The position numbers were made by a program, and so were the translations under genes. This document shows positions 28,101 through 36,738 of a stretch of DNA of 64,000 bases, in pieces; positions within the stretch are counted from its first letter, which is position 1, and every line of letters begins with the position of its first letter. This stretch comes from Paenibacillus methanolicus (lineage in GTDB: Bacteria > Bacillota > Bacilli > Paenibacillales > Paenibacillaceae). The DNA is taken from the NCBI RefSeq assembly GCF_008124765.1, contig NZ_VNHS01000002.1:248001-312000 (forward strand), in the 5' to 3' direction. The notes below the pieces were generated by a model. It made no database searches and was not told the origin of the DNA. It saw only the letters and a program-made list of their open reading frames with translations.

Positions 28101-29231
28101 CTATGTAACGCTGTATAATGAACCGGGATGCTGTTCAATCTTCCGTTTTATAGTTAAATTTATCAGAATCGCGTGCAAAAGTCCAAAAGGATAACCCGAA
28201 GCCTCATGCAGCTCGTCCATCGTCCTAGCTTCATCCTGCAATAACCGGTAAATATTCGCTTCTTCGACGCTCAAGAGCGACTGCGCCGAAGATTCGGATT
28301 GCTTGTTCACAAGAGACTTGGACGATTGCGCATTCAGGACATCCATCCAAGGAAATTCTTCAATAATATGTGCCGCATCGGTGACGAGCTTGGCCCCGCA
28401 TTCGCGAATGAGTCGGTTTGTGCCGGCGCTCTTGGGCGACGAGATCGGCCCCGGAACCGCGAACACTTCGCGGGACATGTCCAGCGCTTGCGTTGCCGTA
28501 ATGAGCGAACCGCTTCGTTCAGCCGCCTCGATGACCAGCGTCCCTACGGACAAGCCTGCGATTATCCTGTTGCGAAGCGGAAAATGTCCGGGATGAAAAG
28601 GAGTACCTGGCGGCACTTCGGACAAAATAAGCCCTCGCTCCTTCAAGTCCGCGTATAAACCGCGATTCTGAGGCGGGTAAACAACGTCTACCGGCGTTCC
28701 GAGAACGGCGATCGTCGATCCCGTCTCGCCTATCGCTCCCTCATGCGCATAAGCATCGATTCCTCGGGCCATCCCGCTCACGACCGTCAATCCTCTCGAT
28801 GCCAACGCTTTCGATAAATCCAGCGCCGTTCGTCGACCGTAAGCCGTCGGTCCGCGCGTTCCTACGATCGCAATGCCGAGTCCTTCCAACAGATCGATTC
28901 TTCCGACCGCATATAGCACCCACGGCGGCTGCGGAATGTGCCGCAGAAGCTTAGGATACGCTTCCTGAAAAGGAGTGAGCAGCATGATGCCGCGCCGACG
29001 GGCTGCCTCCCTTGGATTCTCCGCGGCCACTCGTCTCATAGCGGCACAAGCTGCGCTTGCCTGCTCGAACTTCATTCCGAATTGTTGCTGCCAATCGGCA
29101 GCTCCGTACTCCGCATATTGGTTCCAAGCGCCGTGTTGGACGACCTTCCGAATCGTCTGCCAGCCAATGCCTGTCGTTTCGTGGAGGACAATGACTGCAG
29201 CCTCCATCAGCGATTCATTATTTTGCTTCAT
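28101..29231 (-). CDS. dprA: DprA (Smf), DNA-processing protein for transformation
   Basis: Loads RecA on incoming single-stranded DNA during natural transformation. 376 aa: N-terminal SAM-like helical region, Rossmann-like core with [11 protein letters not shown] and [38 protein letters not shown], and a C-terminal winged helix (from about 315). Together with comM (32011) it suggests competence functions cluster here. Upstream lies the sucD terminator; no clear promoter was found in the 110 bp between. Confidence 0.95.
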   Translation of the reverse strand: MKQNNESLMEAAVIVLHETTGIGWQTIRKVVQHGAWNQYAEYGAADWQQQFGMKFEQASAACAAMRRVAAENPREAARRRGIMLLTPFQEAYPKLLRHIPQPPWVLYAVGRIDLLEGLGIAIVGTRGPTAYGRRTALDLSKALASRGLTVVSGMARGIDAYAHEGAIGETGSTIAVLGTPVDVVYPPQNRGLYADLKERGLILSEVPPGTPFHPGHFPLRNRIIAGLSVGTLVIEAAERSGSLITATQALDMSREVFAVPGPISSPKSAGTNRLIRECGAKLVTDAAHIIEEFPWMDVLNAQSSKSLVNKQSESSAQSLLSVEEANIYRLLQDEARTMDELHEASGYPFGLLHAILINLTIKRKIEQHPGSLYSVT

Positions 29232-29347
29232 TAATACATCCGTCCCTTCTCCGAAGGGCGGACCCGCATCCTTACCCTATTGTGCTTGACTAGGAAACAG
29301 ATTGCAAGCCGCATCCATCGATAAGATCGTCATTTTTTTGAAAAAAT

Positions 29348-29400
29348 TAAAAAAAGCAACCTTTCGTTTCCGAAAATTCGGAAAATCGAAAGGTTGCTTA
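29348..29400 (-). terminator. Strong intrinsic terminator after sucD
   Basis: Stem AAGCAACCTTTCG / CGAAAGGTTGCTT with an inner TTCCGAA/TTCGGAA pairing, followed on the minus strand by a run of Ts. It ends the sucCD operon. Confidence 0.93.
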
Positions 29401-29419
29401 CCTTTTTATCGCGCTAATA

Positions 29420-30349
29420 TTAGTGAGTTTTACATTTCTCGAGCAGACCTTGCTCTTCGAGCACGGAGACGAGCGTGGAGCCCATATCCGACGGCGTAGG
29501 CGCTACTTTAATACCGCAAGCTTCCAGCGTCGCGATTTTCTCGGCTGCCGTGCCTTTGCCGCCGGAGATGATCGCGCCCGCATGACCCATGCGTTTGCCC
29601 GGAGGCGCCGTCGCGCCGCCGATGAAGCCGACAACCGGCTTCTTCATGTTCGCTTTGACCCACTCTGCCGCTTCTTCTTCCGCCGACCCGCCGATTTCGC
29701 CAATCATGATGACCGCGTACGTGTTCGGATCGTCGTTGAACATGCTCAGAATGTCGATGAACTCGGAGCCTTTAACCGGGTCGCCGCCAATACCTACCGC
29801 GGACGATTGGCCGATGCCGCGAGTCGTCAGCTGATGAACCGCTTCGTACGTGAGCGTTCCGCTGCGCGATACGACGCCAACATGGCCTTTCGTATGGATG
29901 TAACCCGGCATAATGCCGATTTTGCACTCGCCTGGCGTGATGACGCCCGGGCAGTTAGGACCGATCAGACGAGTTTTCTTGCCTTCCATGTAACGGGAGA
30001 CTTTAACCATATCCAGAACCGGAATGCCTTCCGTGATGCAGATGACGAGATCCAGCTGCGCGTCTACCGCTTCCAAGATCGCATCTGCCGCAAATGCAGG
30101 CGGTACGTAAATAACCGACGCGGTAGCGCCCGTAGCAGCTACGGCTTCAACCACCGTGTTGAATACCGGCAATGATTTCGTTTCGCCGTTCTCCAGCTTG
30201 ATGTCGACGGTCGTCCCGCCTTTGCCCGGCGAAGTGCCGCCTACCATTTGCGTGCCGTAATCAAGCGCGCCTTTGGCGTGGAACAACGCTGTTTTGCCCG
30301 TAATGCCTTGCGTGATGACTTTTGTATTTTTGTCAACCAAGATACTCAT
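29420..30349 (-). CDS. sucD: Succinyl-CoA ligase, alpha subunit
   Basis: TCA-cycle enzyme: succinyl-CoA + NDP + Pi to succinate + NTP. ATG 30349 gives [20 protein letters not shown], the family start; a GTG 12 nt upstream is closer to AGGGGA and also possible. 309 aa. CoA-binding [21 protein letters not shown], and the phospho-His region [14 protein letters not shown]. Located 71 bp after sucC. Confidence 0.96.
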   Translation of the reverse strand: MSILVDKNTKVITQGITGKTALFHAKGALDYGTQMVGGTSPGKGGTTVDIKLENGETKSLPVFNTVVEAVAATGATASVIYVPPAFAADAILEAVDAQLDLVICITEGIPVLDMVKVSRYMEGKKTRLIGPNCPGVITPGECKIGIMPGYIHTKGHVGVVSRSGTLTYEAVHQLTTRGIGQSSAVGIGGDPVKGSEFIDILSMFNDDPNTYAVIMIGEIGGSAEEEAAEWVKANMKKPVVGFIGGATAPPGKRMGHAGAIISGGKGTAAEKIATLEACGIKVAPTPSDMGSTLVSVLEEQGLLEKCKTH

Positions 30350-30420
30350 TTCGAGACTCACATCCCCTATATGAATTCATATGCCGCGGCGCCAGCGGCT
30401 CGCGGGCTACAAGTAAGTTA

Positions 30421-31581
30421 TTACTTCACGAGCTCGACGATCTTCTGCGCACCGTCGGACATGGATTCGGCAGCAACGATGTTCAGTCCGGATTCGTTCA
30501 GCAGTTTCTTGCCAAGCTCCACGTTCGTGCCTTCGAGGCGAACGACGAGCGGACGGTCAAGACCGAGCTCTCTGGCAGCGGCGATAACGCCTTCCGCGAT
30601 AATATCGCACTGCATGATGCCGCCGAAGATGTTGACGAAGATCCCTTTGACTTTATCGTCGGAGAGAATGATTTTGAATGCTTCGGTAACTTTCTCTTTG
30701 GTAGCGCCGCCCCCTACGTCGAGGAAGTTGGCAGGGTCGCCGCCATAGTATTTGATGATGTCCATCGTCGCCATAGCGAGTCCGGCGCCATTAACCATAC
30801 AGCCGATGTTGCCGTCGAGCGCGATGTAGCTCAGATCGAATTTAGACGCTTCGATTTCCTTCGCATCCTCTTCGTCCAGATCGCGAAGCGCCAGAATGTC
30901 CTTGTGGCGGTACAGCGCGTTGGAGTCGAAGTTCAACTTGGCGTCAAGCGCCATAACATTGCCGTCGCCGGTCACGACGAGCGGGTTGATCTCCGCGATC
31001 GAGCAGTCCTTGTCCACGAATGCCGTGTACAGCGCGATCATGAAGCTCGCGGCTTTGTTCACGAGCTCGTTCGGAATATTGATGGCGAACGCCAGCTTCT
31101 TAGCTTGGAAAGGCTGAAGACCGACGGCAGGGTCAATCACTTCTTTGAAAATTTTCTCAGGCGTGTGCGCGGCGACCTCTTCGATCTCCGTACCGCCCTC
31201 TTCGGAGGCCATCATGACGACGCGGCCGGTACCGCGGTCCACGACTACGCCCACGTAGTATTCTTTCTTAATGTCGCAGCCTTGCTCGATTAGCAAGCGC
31301 TTAACTTCTTTGCCTTCAGGTCCCGTTTGGTGCGTAACAAGCGTCTTGCCGAGAATTTCGGATGCGTATGCGCGTACCTCGTCCAAGTTTTTCGCAACTT
31401 TAACGCCGCCCGCTTTACCGCGGCCGCCGGCATGGATTTGCGCTTTTACGACAACGACTTGGGTGCCCAGCGCTTCCGCTGCCGCCACCGCTTCGTCCAC
31501 CGTGAACGCAACTTTGCCTTCAGGTACGACTACACCATACTGCTTCAGCACTTCTTTGCCTTGATACTCATGGATATTCAT
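30421..31581 (-). CDS. sucC: Succinyl-CoA ligase, beta subunit
   Basis: Nucleotide-binding subunit of the same enzyme. 386 aa: ATP-grasp fold ([17 protein letters not shown] start, [34 protein letters not shown]) and C-terminal CoA ligase domain with [16 protein letters not shown] and [23 protein letters not shown] ribosome site 8 nt before ATG. It begins the sucCD operon. Confidence 0.97.
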   Translation of the reverse strand: MNIHEYQGKEVLKQYGVVVPEGKVAFTVDEAVAAAEALGTQVVVVKAQIHAGGRGKAGGVKVAKNLDEVRAYASEILGKTLVTHQTGPEGKEVKRLLIEQGCDIKKEYYVGVVVDRGTGRVVMMASEEGGTEIEEVAAHTPEKIFKEVIDPAVGLQPFQAKKLAFAINIPNELVNKAASFMIALYTAFVDKDCSIAEINPLVVTGDGNVMALDAKLNFDSNALYRHKDILALRDLDEEDAKEIEASKFDLSYIALDGNIGCMVNGAGLAMATMDIIKYYGGDPANFLDVGGGATKEKVTEAFKIILSDDKVKGIFVNIFGGIMQCDIIAEGVIAAARELGLDRPLVVRLEGTNVELGKKLLNESGLNIVAAESMSDGAQKIVELVK

Positions 31582-31642
31582 TAACGAAAATCCTCCTATC
31601 CGCAGTCAAATACTACGTATGTACACACAAAAAACCTTCACT

Positions 31643-31680
31643 ATTGTAACATACATCCGTCAGCTATTACCTTATTTTCC
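31643..31680 (-). promoter_or_regulatory. sucC promoter, extended -10 type
   Basis: On the minus strand TGTTACAAT (TG-n-TACAAT, -10 at 31643-31648) lies 62 bp before the sucC start. No good -35 hexamer sits 16-18 bp upstream, so this would rely on the extended -10. Confidence 0.5.
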
Positions 31681-31714
31681 GTCTAGAAAAACCGCGTTAT
31701 TTTGATATGGATTT

Positions 31715-31731
31715 CATCTCAAATTGAGATG
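31715..31731. promoter_or_regulatory. 17-bp palindrome between sucC and comM
   Basis: CATCTCAA-a-TTGAGATG, perfect 8-bp arms around a single base, about 70 bp upstream of the sucC -10 and 180 bp upstream of the comM promoter. It has the size and symmetry of a dimeric repressor or activator site. The remaining sequence from 31735 to 31905 shows no recognisable feature beyond a doubtful 66-codon minus-strand frame. Confidence 0.4.
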
Positions 31732-31912
31732 ATAGAAGCATCCTGCTCGTGAATGGCGCATGATGAATCCATCGACTGGGCAGCCTTAAGATGCAAGCCA
31801 GCCAAAGCGTAGTATGGCCGTTCGCTTGTCAGATTATGAGCGGACCGCCAAATCGGCGCGCGTGCCTGCAAAATCGAAGCATCTCTCTGGGATAAACGTA
31901 TGTCGACGGCAA

Positions 31913-31941
31913 TTGACACCCGCCGTGAAGCCCTCTATGAT
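31913..31941 (+). promoter_or_regulatory. SigA promoter of comM
   Basis: TTGACA (31913-31918), 17-bp spacer, TATGAT (31936-31941). The predicted transcript starts near 31948 and has a leader of about 60 nt before the comM GTG. Confidence 0.85.
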
Positions 31942-31977
31942 GAGGGTAATAAAAATGTGGAACGGATTTGTGAGGAA

Positions 31978-32010
31978 GCACCTTCATCCGAATTGATGGA
32001 GGTGCTTTTT
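31978..32010 (+). other. Terminator-like hairpin holding the comM ribosome site
   Basis: GCACCTTCATC pairs fully (one G-U) with GATGGAGGTGC, loop CGAATT, followed by TTTTT and then immediately the GTG start of comM. The Shine-Dalgarno GGAGG is inside the right arm. It could stop transcription, hide the ribosome site, or both. No upstream antiterminator arm was identified. Confidence 0.75.
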
Positions 32011-33555
32011 GTGTTTGTCGCGATTTGTGGCGCAAGCGTATACGGGATAGAAGGTAAATTAATCGCGGTAGAAGCGGATATCGCGAGCGGTCTTCCTCAG
32101 GTCAACGTTGTCGGTTTGCCCGACCCCGCCGTGCGCGAATCGGTGGAACGGGTACGGGCAGCGATCAAAAACTGCGGCTTCAACTTTCCGCTTGAACGTA
32201 TTACGATTAATTTGGCTCCCGCGGATCTGCGCAAGGAAGGCACCGCGTTCGATCTTGCCATCGCCGCTTCCATCTTGGCTGCCAGCGCGCAGCTGAAGCC
32301 GGAAACCTTAAGCGACACGCTCGTGCTCGGGGAACTGGCGCTCAGCGGCGAGGTTCGAGCCATCCCCGGCGTGCTGGCCATGGTCGAGCAAGCCAAGCTG
32401 AGCGGCATGACAAGAGTGCTGCTCCCTGCCGGCAACGCGCCGGAGGCCTCCTTCATCGGAGGCATGGAACTGTTTGCGCTGCGGCATCTGAGCCAGCTTC
32501 AAGGCGGTGGCGGATCGGACAAATGGGAAGCGCTTCGATATGACCCTGCATCGGAGACGTCGTGGCCTTCGAAAGTGGAGCAATCCGCGCATGGCGACTT
32601 CGGCGACGTGCTCGGCCAGCATCATGCGAAGCGGGCGCTCATGATTGCCGCGGCCGGCAATCATAACGTGCTCTTCAGCGGACCTCCCGGAACGGGCAAG
32701 ACGATGCTCGCCCGGCGACTCCCCGGTATCATGCCGCCGCTTGGGGAAGATGAAGCGCTGCAGGTTACCAAAATCTACAGTTCCGCCGGCAAGCTGCCGC
32801 ATGGCGTGGCTTCGCTGCTGCGCGAACGTCCTTTTCGCACGCCGCATCACACCATCTCGGCAGCGGGTCTTATCGGTGGAGGTTCAATCCCGAGACCAGG
32901 CGAAGTGACGCTTGCGCATCGAGGCGTGCTGTTTTTAGACGAGCTGCCAGAATTCTCGAGAAATGCCTTGGAAGTGCTGCGTCAGCCGCTTGAAGACCGC
33001 GAGGTAACCATTGCGCGATCGAGAGCCGTCTTCCGTTTCCCCGCCCACTTCCTGCTCGCGAGTTCCATGAATTCCTGCCCGTGCGGCTATTACGGCCATG
33101 ATACGGAAGACAAGCGCTGCCAATGCAGCGAGCTTGCGATCTCGCGATATCGCGCCAAAATCTCCGGTCCGCTGCTTGATCGGATCGACATGCACATTGA
33201 AGTCGCGCGGCCAGTTAATACCGACGGGCTGCAACCGGGAATGTCTTCTGCGGAAATGCGCAAACACGTGCTTGAAGCTCATGAGCGCGGGCAGGAACGG
33301 CTCAAATATACGGGAGCCCCTTTGGCCGCCCTAGCCGGAGCCTCCCTTCAACGCGCCGTATCTCGAACCCGGGAAGCGAACGAATTGTTAAAACTGGCTT
33401 TCGATTCGCTGGGCGTCAGCCTTCGCGCGCATGACCGCATTCTAAAGCTGGCCCGCACCATCGCGGACATCGAGAAATGCGAACTCGTCGACGCGCCGCA
33501 TGTTGCGGAAGCGATTGGATACCGAAGCCTCGACCGTAATTTGCACGCGCGCTAA
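32011..33555 (+). CDS. comM: ComM/YifB, Mg-chelatase-like AAA+ ATPase
   Basis: Hexameric AAA+ helicase family promoting branch migration in natural transformation. The frame is open further upstream, but GTG 32011 (8 nt after GGAGG) gives MFVAICGASVYGIEG, the family N-terminus; 514 aa. N-terminal ChlI/Lon-like domain (about 1-165), Walker A GPPGTGKT at 224-231, GVLFLDELPEFSRNALEVLRQP (Walker B), a CPCGYYGH cysteine loop and the C-terminal Mg-chelatase helical domain. It is transcribed alone, against its neighbours. Confidence 0.93.
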   Translation: MFVAICGASVYGIEGKLIAVEADIASGLPQVNVVGLPDPAVRESVERVRAAIKNCGFNFPLERITINLAPADLRKEGTAFDLAIAASILAASAQLKPETLSDTLVLGELALSGEVRAIPGVLAMVEQAKLSGMTRVLLPAGNAPEASFIGGMELFALRHLSQLQGGGGSDKWEALRYDPASETSWPSKVEQSAHGDFGDVLGQHHAKRALMIAAAGNHNVLFSGPPGTGKTMLARRLPGIMPPLGEDEALQVTKIYSSAGKLPHGVASLLRERPFRTPHHTISAAGLIGGGSIPRPGEVTLAHRGVLFLDELPEFSRNALEVLRQPLEDREVTIARSRAVFRFPAHFLLASSMNSCPCGYYGHDTEDKRCQCSELAISRYRAKISGPLLDRIDMHIEVARPVNTDGLQPGMSSAEMRKHVLEAHERGQERLKYTGAPLAALAGASLQRAVSRTREANELLKLAFDSLGVSLRAHDRILKLARTIADIEKCELVDAPHVAEAIGYRSLDRNLHAR

Positions 33556-33625
33556 TTACGCTCGTTCAGCTTGCCAGACCAGTCACTACCCATATAATGG
33601 TTGTTCGCGGACCACTCAATTTAAA

Positions 33626-33729
33626 AACCTCCTTTTCAGCCGCATCGAATGATATCAATTTGCCGTCTTCAATCCATTTTGAGATCGATGAAGCCGGCAA
33701 ACCTATCGTTTGGGGCTGAAAAGGAGGTT
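33626..33729. repeat. 104-bp element with perfect 16-bp inverted ends
   Basis: Left arm AACCTCCTTTTCAGCC (33626-33641), right arm GGCTGAAAAGGAGGTT (33714-33729), no mismatch. An inner pair TTTGCCG/CGGCAAA suggests a longer folded structure. Read on the minus strand the end is GGAGGTTTTTAAATTG, so it may serve as the yraN terminator; on the plus strand it follows comM by 70 bp. It could also be a small non-autonomous mobile or structured element; I do not recognise the family. Confidence 0.65.
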
Positions 33730-33749
33730 ATTTGCGCACGTACCATCGT

Positions 33750-34136
33750 TCAGAACGCGGACTCGAAATGTCGGAACTCCAAGACCTCGTCCGTGATCCG
33801 ATCCAACGTGATAGCCGCTACATCGAAACGAACGGACGCGCTAGTGTAGCCGAACCGATGCAGATATACTTCGGCGACAGCGCGAACTTGTAACTGCTTC
33901 CGATAATCGACAGACTCGGCAGCTGTGCCAAACCGCCCCCCGGAAGTCCTCGTTCTAACCTCGACGAACACGATGACGCCCCGATGTACCGCGACGAGAT
34001 CCAACTCCCCCGATCTGCAGCGCCAATTCCGGTTCAAAATGACATAGCCAACAGACGCCAAGTGTCTAGCCGTGATCTCTTCTCCTAGCTGCCCCGTCGC
34101 ATTTTTCTTGCCACGTAACGGATGCCTTGCGGTCAT
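33750..34136 (-). CDS. yraN: YraN (UPF0102) nuclease-fold protein
   Basis: 128 aa, the family's usual length, with a predicted PD-(D/E)xK-like fold. GEEITARHLASVGYVILNRN, then SGELDLVA and VIVFVEVRTR (relatives usually have VKTR) mark the likely active-site acids Glu-Asp-Glu. Exact role is unsettled in the family; it is often found with comM or rnhB. Its start overlaps the stop of the next gene upstream (34133) by 4 bp. Confidence 0.9.
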   Translation of the reverse strand: MTARHPLRGKKNATGQLGEEITARHLASVGYVILNRNWRCRSGELDLVAVHRGVIVFVEVRTRTSGGRFGTAAESVDYRKQLQVRAVAEVYLHRFGYTSASVRFDVAAITLDRITDEVLEFRHFESAF

Positions 34137-34441
34137 TGCAGCTGTCCTCCCGCCCGTTTGTCCGAACGATAGACGAAGCTTAAAATTTCCGCGACAAGCA
34201 TGTATAATTCGGGAGGAATTTCCTGGGCAATATCCAGTTTCGCCAGCACTTCGACGAGCGATTTGTCTTCCTGAACCGGCACTCCGTTCTCGGCGGCTTT
34301 CTCGACGATGACGTCAGCGATCCGGCCGCTTCCTTTCGCGACGACGACCGGCGCCGATCCTGTGCCCGGTTCATACTTAAGCGCAACAGCTTTTTTAGCG
34401 GGCGTCGCCTGCCCCTTGCCGCTTGGTTGATTTGGCTTCAT
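34133..34441 (-). CDS. ylqH: Stand-alone FlhB C-terminal-domain protein (YlqH/FlhX-like)
   Basis: 102 aa, soluble. Residues about 18-95 (AVALKYEPG, APVVVAKGSGRIAD, PVQEDKSLVEVLAKLDIAQEIPPELYMLVAEILSFVYR) align with the part of FlhB that remains after autocleavage at NPTH, without the membrane part and without NPTH. It is encoded directly after a FliK-like protein (4-bp ATGA overlap), outside fla/che. It probably binds that partner or the export gate; no function is proven from sequence. Confidence 0.85.
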   Translation of the reverse strand: MKPNQPSGKGQATPAKKAVALKYEPGTGSAPVVVAKGSGRIADVIVEKAAENGVPVQEDKSLVEVLAKLDIAQEIPPELYMLVAEILSFVYRSDKRAGGQLQ

Positions 34442-36510
34442 GCCCGGTAATCCACCCCTTTGTAAGGCTTGGACGCATATGCTGCTTGAACGGGTGTCGG
34501 TACCGCCGCTGGCGGCGTATCGGAAAAAGCTAGCCGGTCCGGCATGGGCGTCGAGCGAAGCGAAGACAGCTGATAGCCGGCTTGCTTCAGCGCCTCCGTA
34601 ATTTCGGCGCGCGAGCCGTCGAGCAGGCTCTCGATGGCCGGATGATCGTTCCACAGCCGCAGCGATACGATTTTATCAACAACTTGCACGTCCACGATCG
34701 TATCGCCTAGCGATTTCATGCGCAGATCGAACATGAGCCGGCAGTTTTCCGCGTCCAATTCCCCCTTGCGCCCTCTTCTCGTCTGAATGTGGATGGAAGC
34801 CGTCTGGTCGCCATCCGCCGTCTTGAGCGGAATGAACATCGTCACATGCGTAAAAGGCGAACCATTGCGTTCCGGCGACAACAACAGCTGCTGGCCCGTA
34901 ATTTGCTGAATGAGCTGCTGGGCGGTTTCTTTGAGCACCGGAGGCACGTCATCGCTGCCGGCCAGCAACATAAGCGCATGTTTCAACGACTCCGTGGGAG
35001 CCGCGGGGTCCGCTTTGGGTCCGGCGGCAATCAAGTCAGTTCCTTGCAAGATCTGTCCTTGTACATGAGTAATCTTCTCCGATAATACCGGGCTACCGAT
35101 GCGGTCCGCTACTCCACCGACCGCCGCTTTAAGCGTTTGATCGGCTATTGCACCTTCATGCTTCGTTGCGCCACCCTCGTTGGGAATCGGAGACGAGTGC
35201 TGCGGCTGGGCGGCATGCGATGCAGGACTTGCCAGCTGATGCTGTACAGTCGGCACGACCGGTGTACCTTGCTGCGGTTGCGCGATCGATACAGATTGGG
35301 TCTGCCCGACCTGCTGAGTACTAGAAATCTGAGCCGATGATGCCGAAGGTTGCGTTGATACCGTTTGCTGAGTTTGAGCCGCGACTGCCGCCCCCGGCTG
35401 CCCGGATGCAGCAGACGGCGACGGATGGGCCTGTGAGCCTTGCTGAGATGCTCGCTGTTGCTCTGCCCCCTTCGCCCCTTGCGCGGTTACATCGGCCGTC
35501 ACGGTGTCTTGTGCGCCCGCATCCGCGGTCGTTATTTGTTCGCGCGCGGCTTGCGCAAGTAATCGCTCGTGATCAACGCCAAACCACTTCATCAGCTGCC
35601 CTAACGCGCCGCCGAGCTGATTTCGCGTTTGAGCGTTAGCTACTTCCGGCGTGTCCGGCTGACCCTCGCTTCGAGCAGGCGAATTCGTCGCACCTTCAGA
35701 CGTGTCCTCCACCTCGCCTACGGTTGTTTCCGTTTTGGCTGCCGCCAACGTATTCGCGGGTACTCCGGTCGAAGTCGACACCCCCGTCTTGCTTTGCATA
35801 GCCGCAAGATCGCCGTCTTCCGACAGCTGCATCAAATCCGCGCCTTCCGCCAACAGCTGGACAACTTTTGCCGCAGCCGTCTGCGCCGAAGTCGCGCTCG
35901 TTCCTTCCGGTGTCTTTGAAGACCCTAGAAACTGCGCGAGTCCGCTCTCCAGCTTCTGCAGCAGCTCATGCACCGGCGGACCGCTCAACGCTTGATGCAG
36001 CGATTTCATGGTCGCCTCCGTCATCGGCAGCCCTCGCTTCACCGCCACGGCCGCCGTTTGCATCCAGCTTTGCATATCCGCTTTAGCAGGCTTCATCTCC
36101 GCTGCCTGCATAAACTGACCGATCACTTGCTTGTTCAGCGTGACGCCGCTGCGGCGCAAATCGCGAACCAACTCCCCGGCCCATTTCGTCTCCGGCAGAC
36201 CAAGCGATTTCACCCATTCCTTCACCGTTTCATCAGACGGGGCGGCGGCTTGCGAATCCACCGTCTTCATGACGATTTGACCGTTCTCCGATGGCTGCTG
36301 AACTTGAAGCAACGCGCTCTGTCCGGGAGCCAAGCCCGTCTCCAGTTTCGCTCGAACCTGACTGCCGTTAATCTGAAGCAACGCTTCATTATCGTCCATC
36401 ACCTGCAGAACGACGCCGCGCACGACTTGACCGGCCTTTAATTCGAGTGCTTTGCCTTCGCCTTGTTGTACATCCCCCATGAGGCCGCGCATCACATGTC
36501 CGATATTCAT
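34438..36510 (-). CDS. ylqG: FliK-like protein outside the fla/che operon (YlqG-like)
   Basis: 690 aa from ATG 36510 (8 nt after GAGAGGAGGAA). The N-terminal ~90 residues have a compact beta-like domain (KALELKAGQVVRGVVLQVMDD). The middle (about 200-500) is low-complexity Ala/Gln/Thr/Ser. The C-terminus (about 560-670) has a FliK-type domain: HVTMFIPLKTADGDQTASIH, AENCRLMFDLRMKSLGDTIVDVQVV, ITEALKQAGYQLSSLRSTPMP. B. subtilis has a similar gene (ylqG) in the same place. It is translationally coupled to the FlhB-fragment gene. Confidence 0.82.
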   Translation of the reverse strand: MNIGHVMRGLMGDVQQGEGKALELKAGQVVRGVVLQVMDDNEALLQINGSQVRAKLETGLAPGQSALLQVQQPSENGQIVMKTVDSQAAAPSDETVKEWVKSLGLPETKWAGELVRDLRRSGVTLNKQVIGQFMQAAEMKPAKADMQSWMQTAAVAVKRGLPMTEATMKSLHQALSGPPVHELLQKLESGLAQFLGSSKTPEGTSATSAQTAAAKVVQLLAEGADLMQLSEDGDLAAMQSKTGVSTSTGVPANTLAAAKTETTVGEVEDTSEGATNSPARSEGQPDTPEVANAQTRNQLGGALGQLMKWFGVDHERLLAQAAREQITTADAGAQDTVTADVTAQGAKGAEQQRASQQGSQAHPSPSAASGQPGAAVAAQTQQTVSTQPSASSAQISSTQQVGQTQSVSIAQPQQGTPVVPTVQHQLASPASHAAQPQHSSPIPNEGGATKHEGAIADQTLKAAVGGVADRIGSPVLSEKITHVQGQILQGTDLIAAGPKADPAAPTESLKHALMLLAGSDDVPPVLKETAQQLIQQITGQQLLLSPERNGSPFTHVTMFIPLKTADGDQTASIHIQTRRGRKGELDAENCRLMFDLRMKSLGDTIVDVQVVDKIVSLRLWNDHPAIESLLDGSRAEITEALKQAGYQLSSLRSTPMPDRLAFSDTPPAAVPTPVQAAYASKPYKGVDYRA

Positions 36511-36591
36511 CCCGACGTTCCTCCTCTCATCCTTGACTGCCTCTCCATACACTTTCGCGCCAGACCTTGCCAACCTGCGCTATTTAGCCTT

Positions 36592-36620
36592 ATTATCGGC
36601 AAAAACATGAAATCTCTTAA
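36592..36620 (-). promoter_or_regulatory. Weak candidate promoter for ylqG-ylqH-yraN
   Basis: Minus-strand TTAAGA, 17-bp spacer, GATAAT, about 80 bp before the ylqG start. Match is modest; the 228-bp gap and the hairpin at 36653-36709 support a separate transcription start. Confidence 0.35.
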
Positions 36621-36652
36621 CCTTAGCCGACAAAATGCTGCAGCTCAACAAC

Positions 36653-36709
36653 AATAAAGCCGGACAGCGCGTTCCTTTGCGGTGCTTCCGCGGAACTGCC
36701 TGCCCGGCA
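36653..36709 (-). terminator. Probable terminator after rnhB
   Basis: Minus-strand GCCGGGCAG...CAGTTCC / GGAAC...GCTGTCCGGC stem with a loop of about 16 nt, then TTTATTGTTGTT. It is long and imperfect, hence moderate confidence. Confidence 0.5.
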
Positions 36710-36738
36710 TTCTGAGTACGCTATGCATTTGCGGCCCA

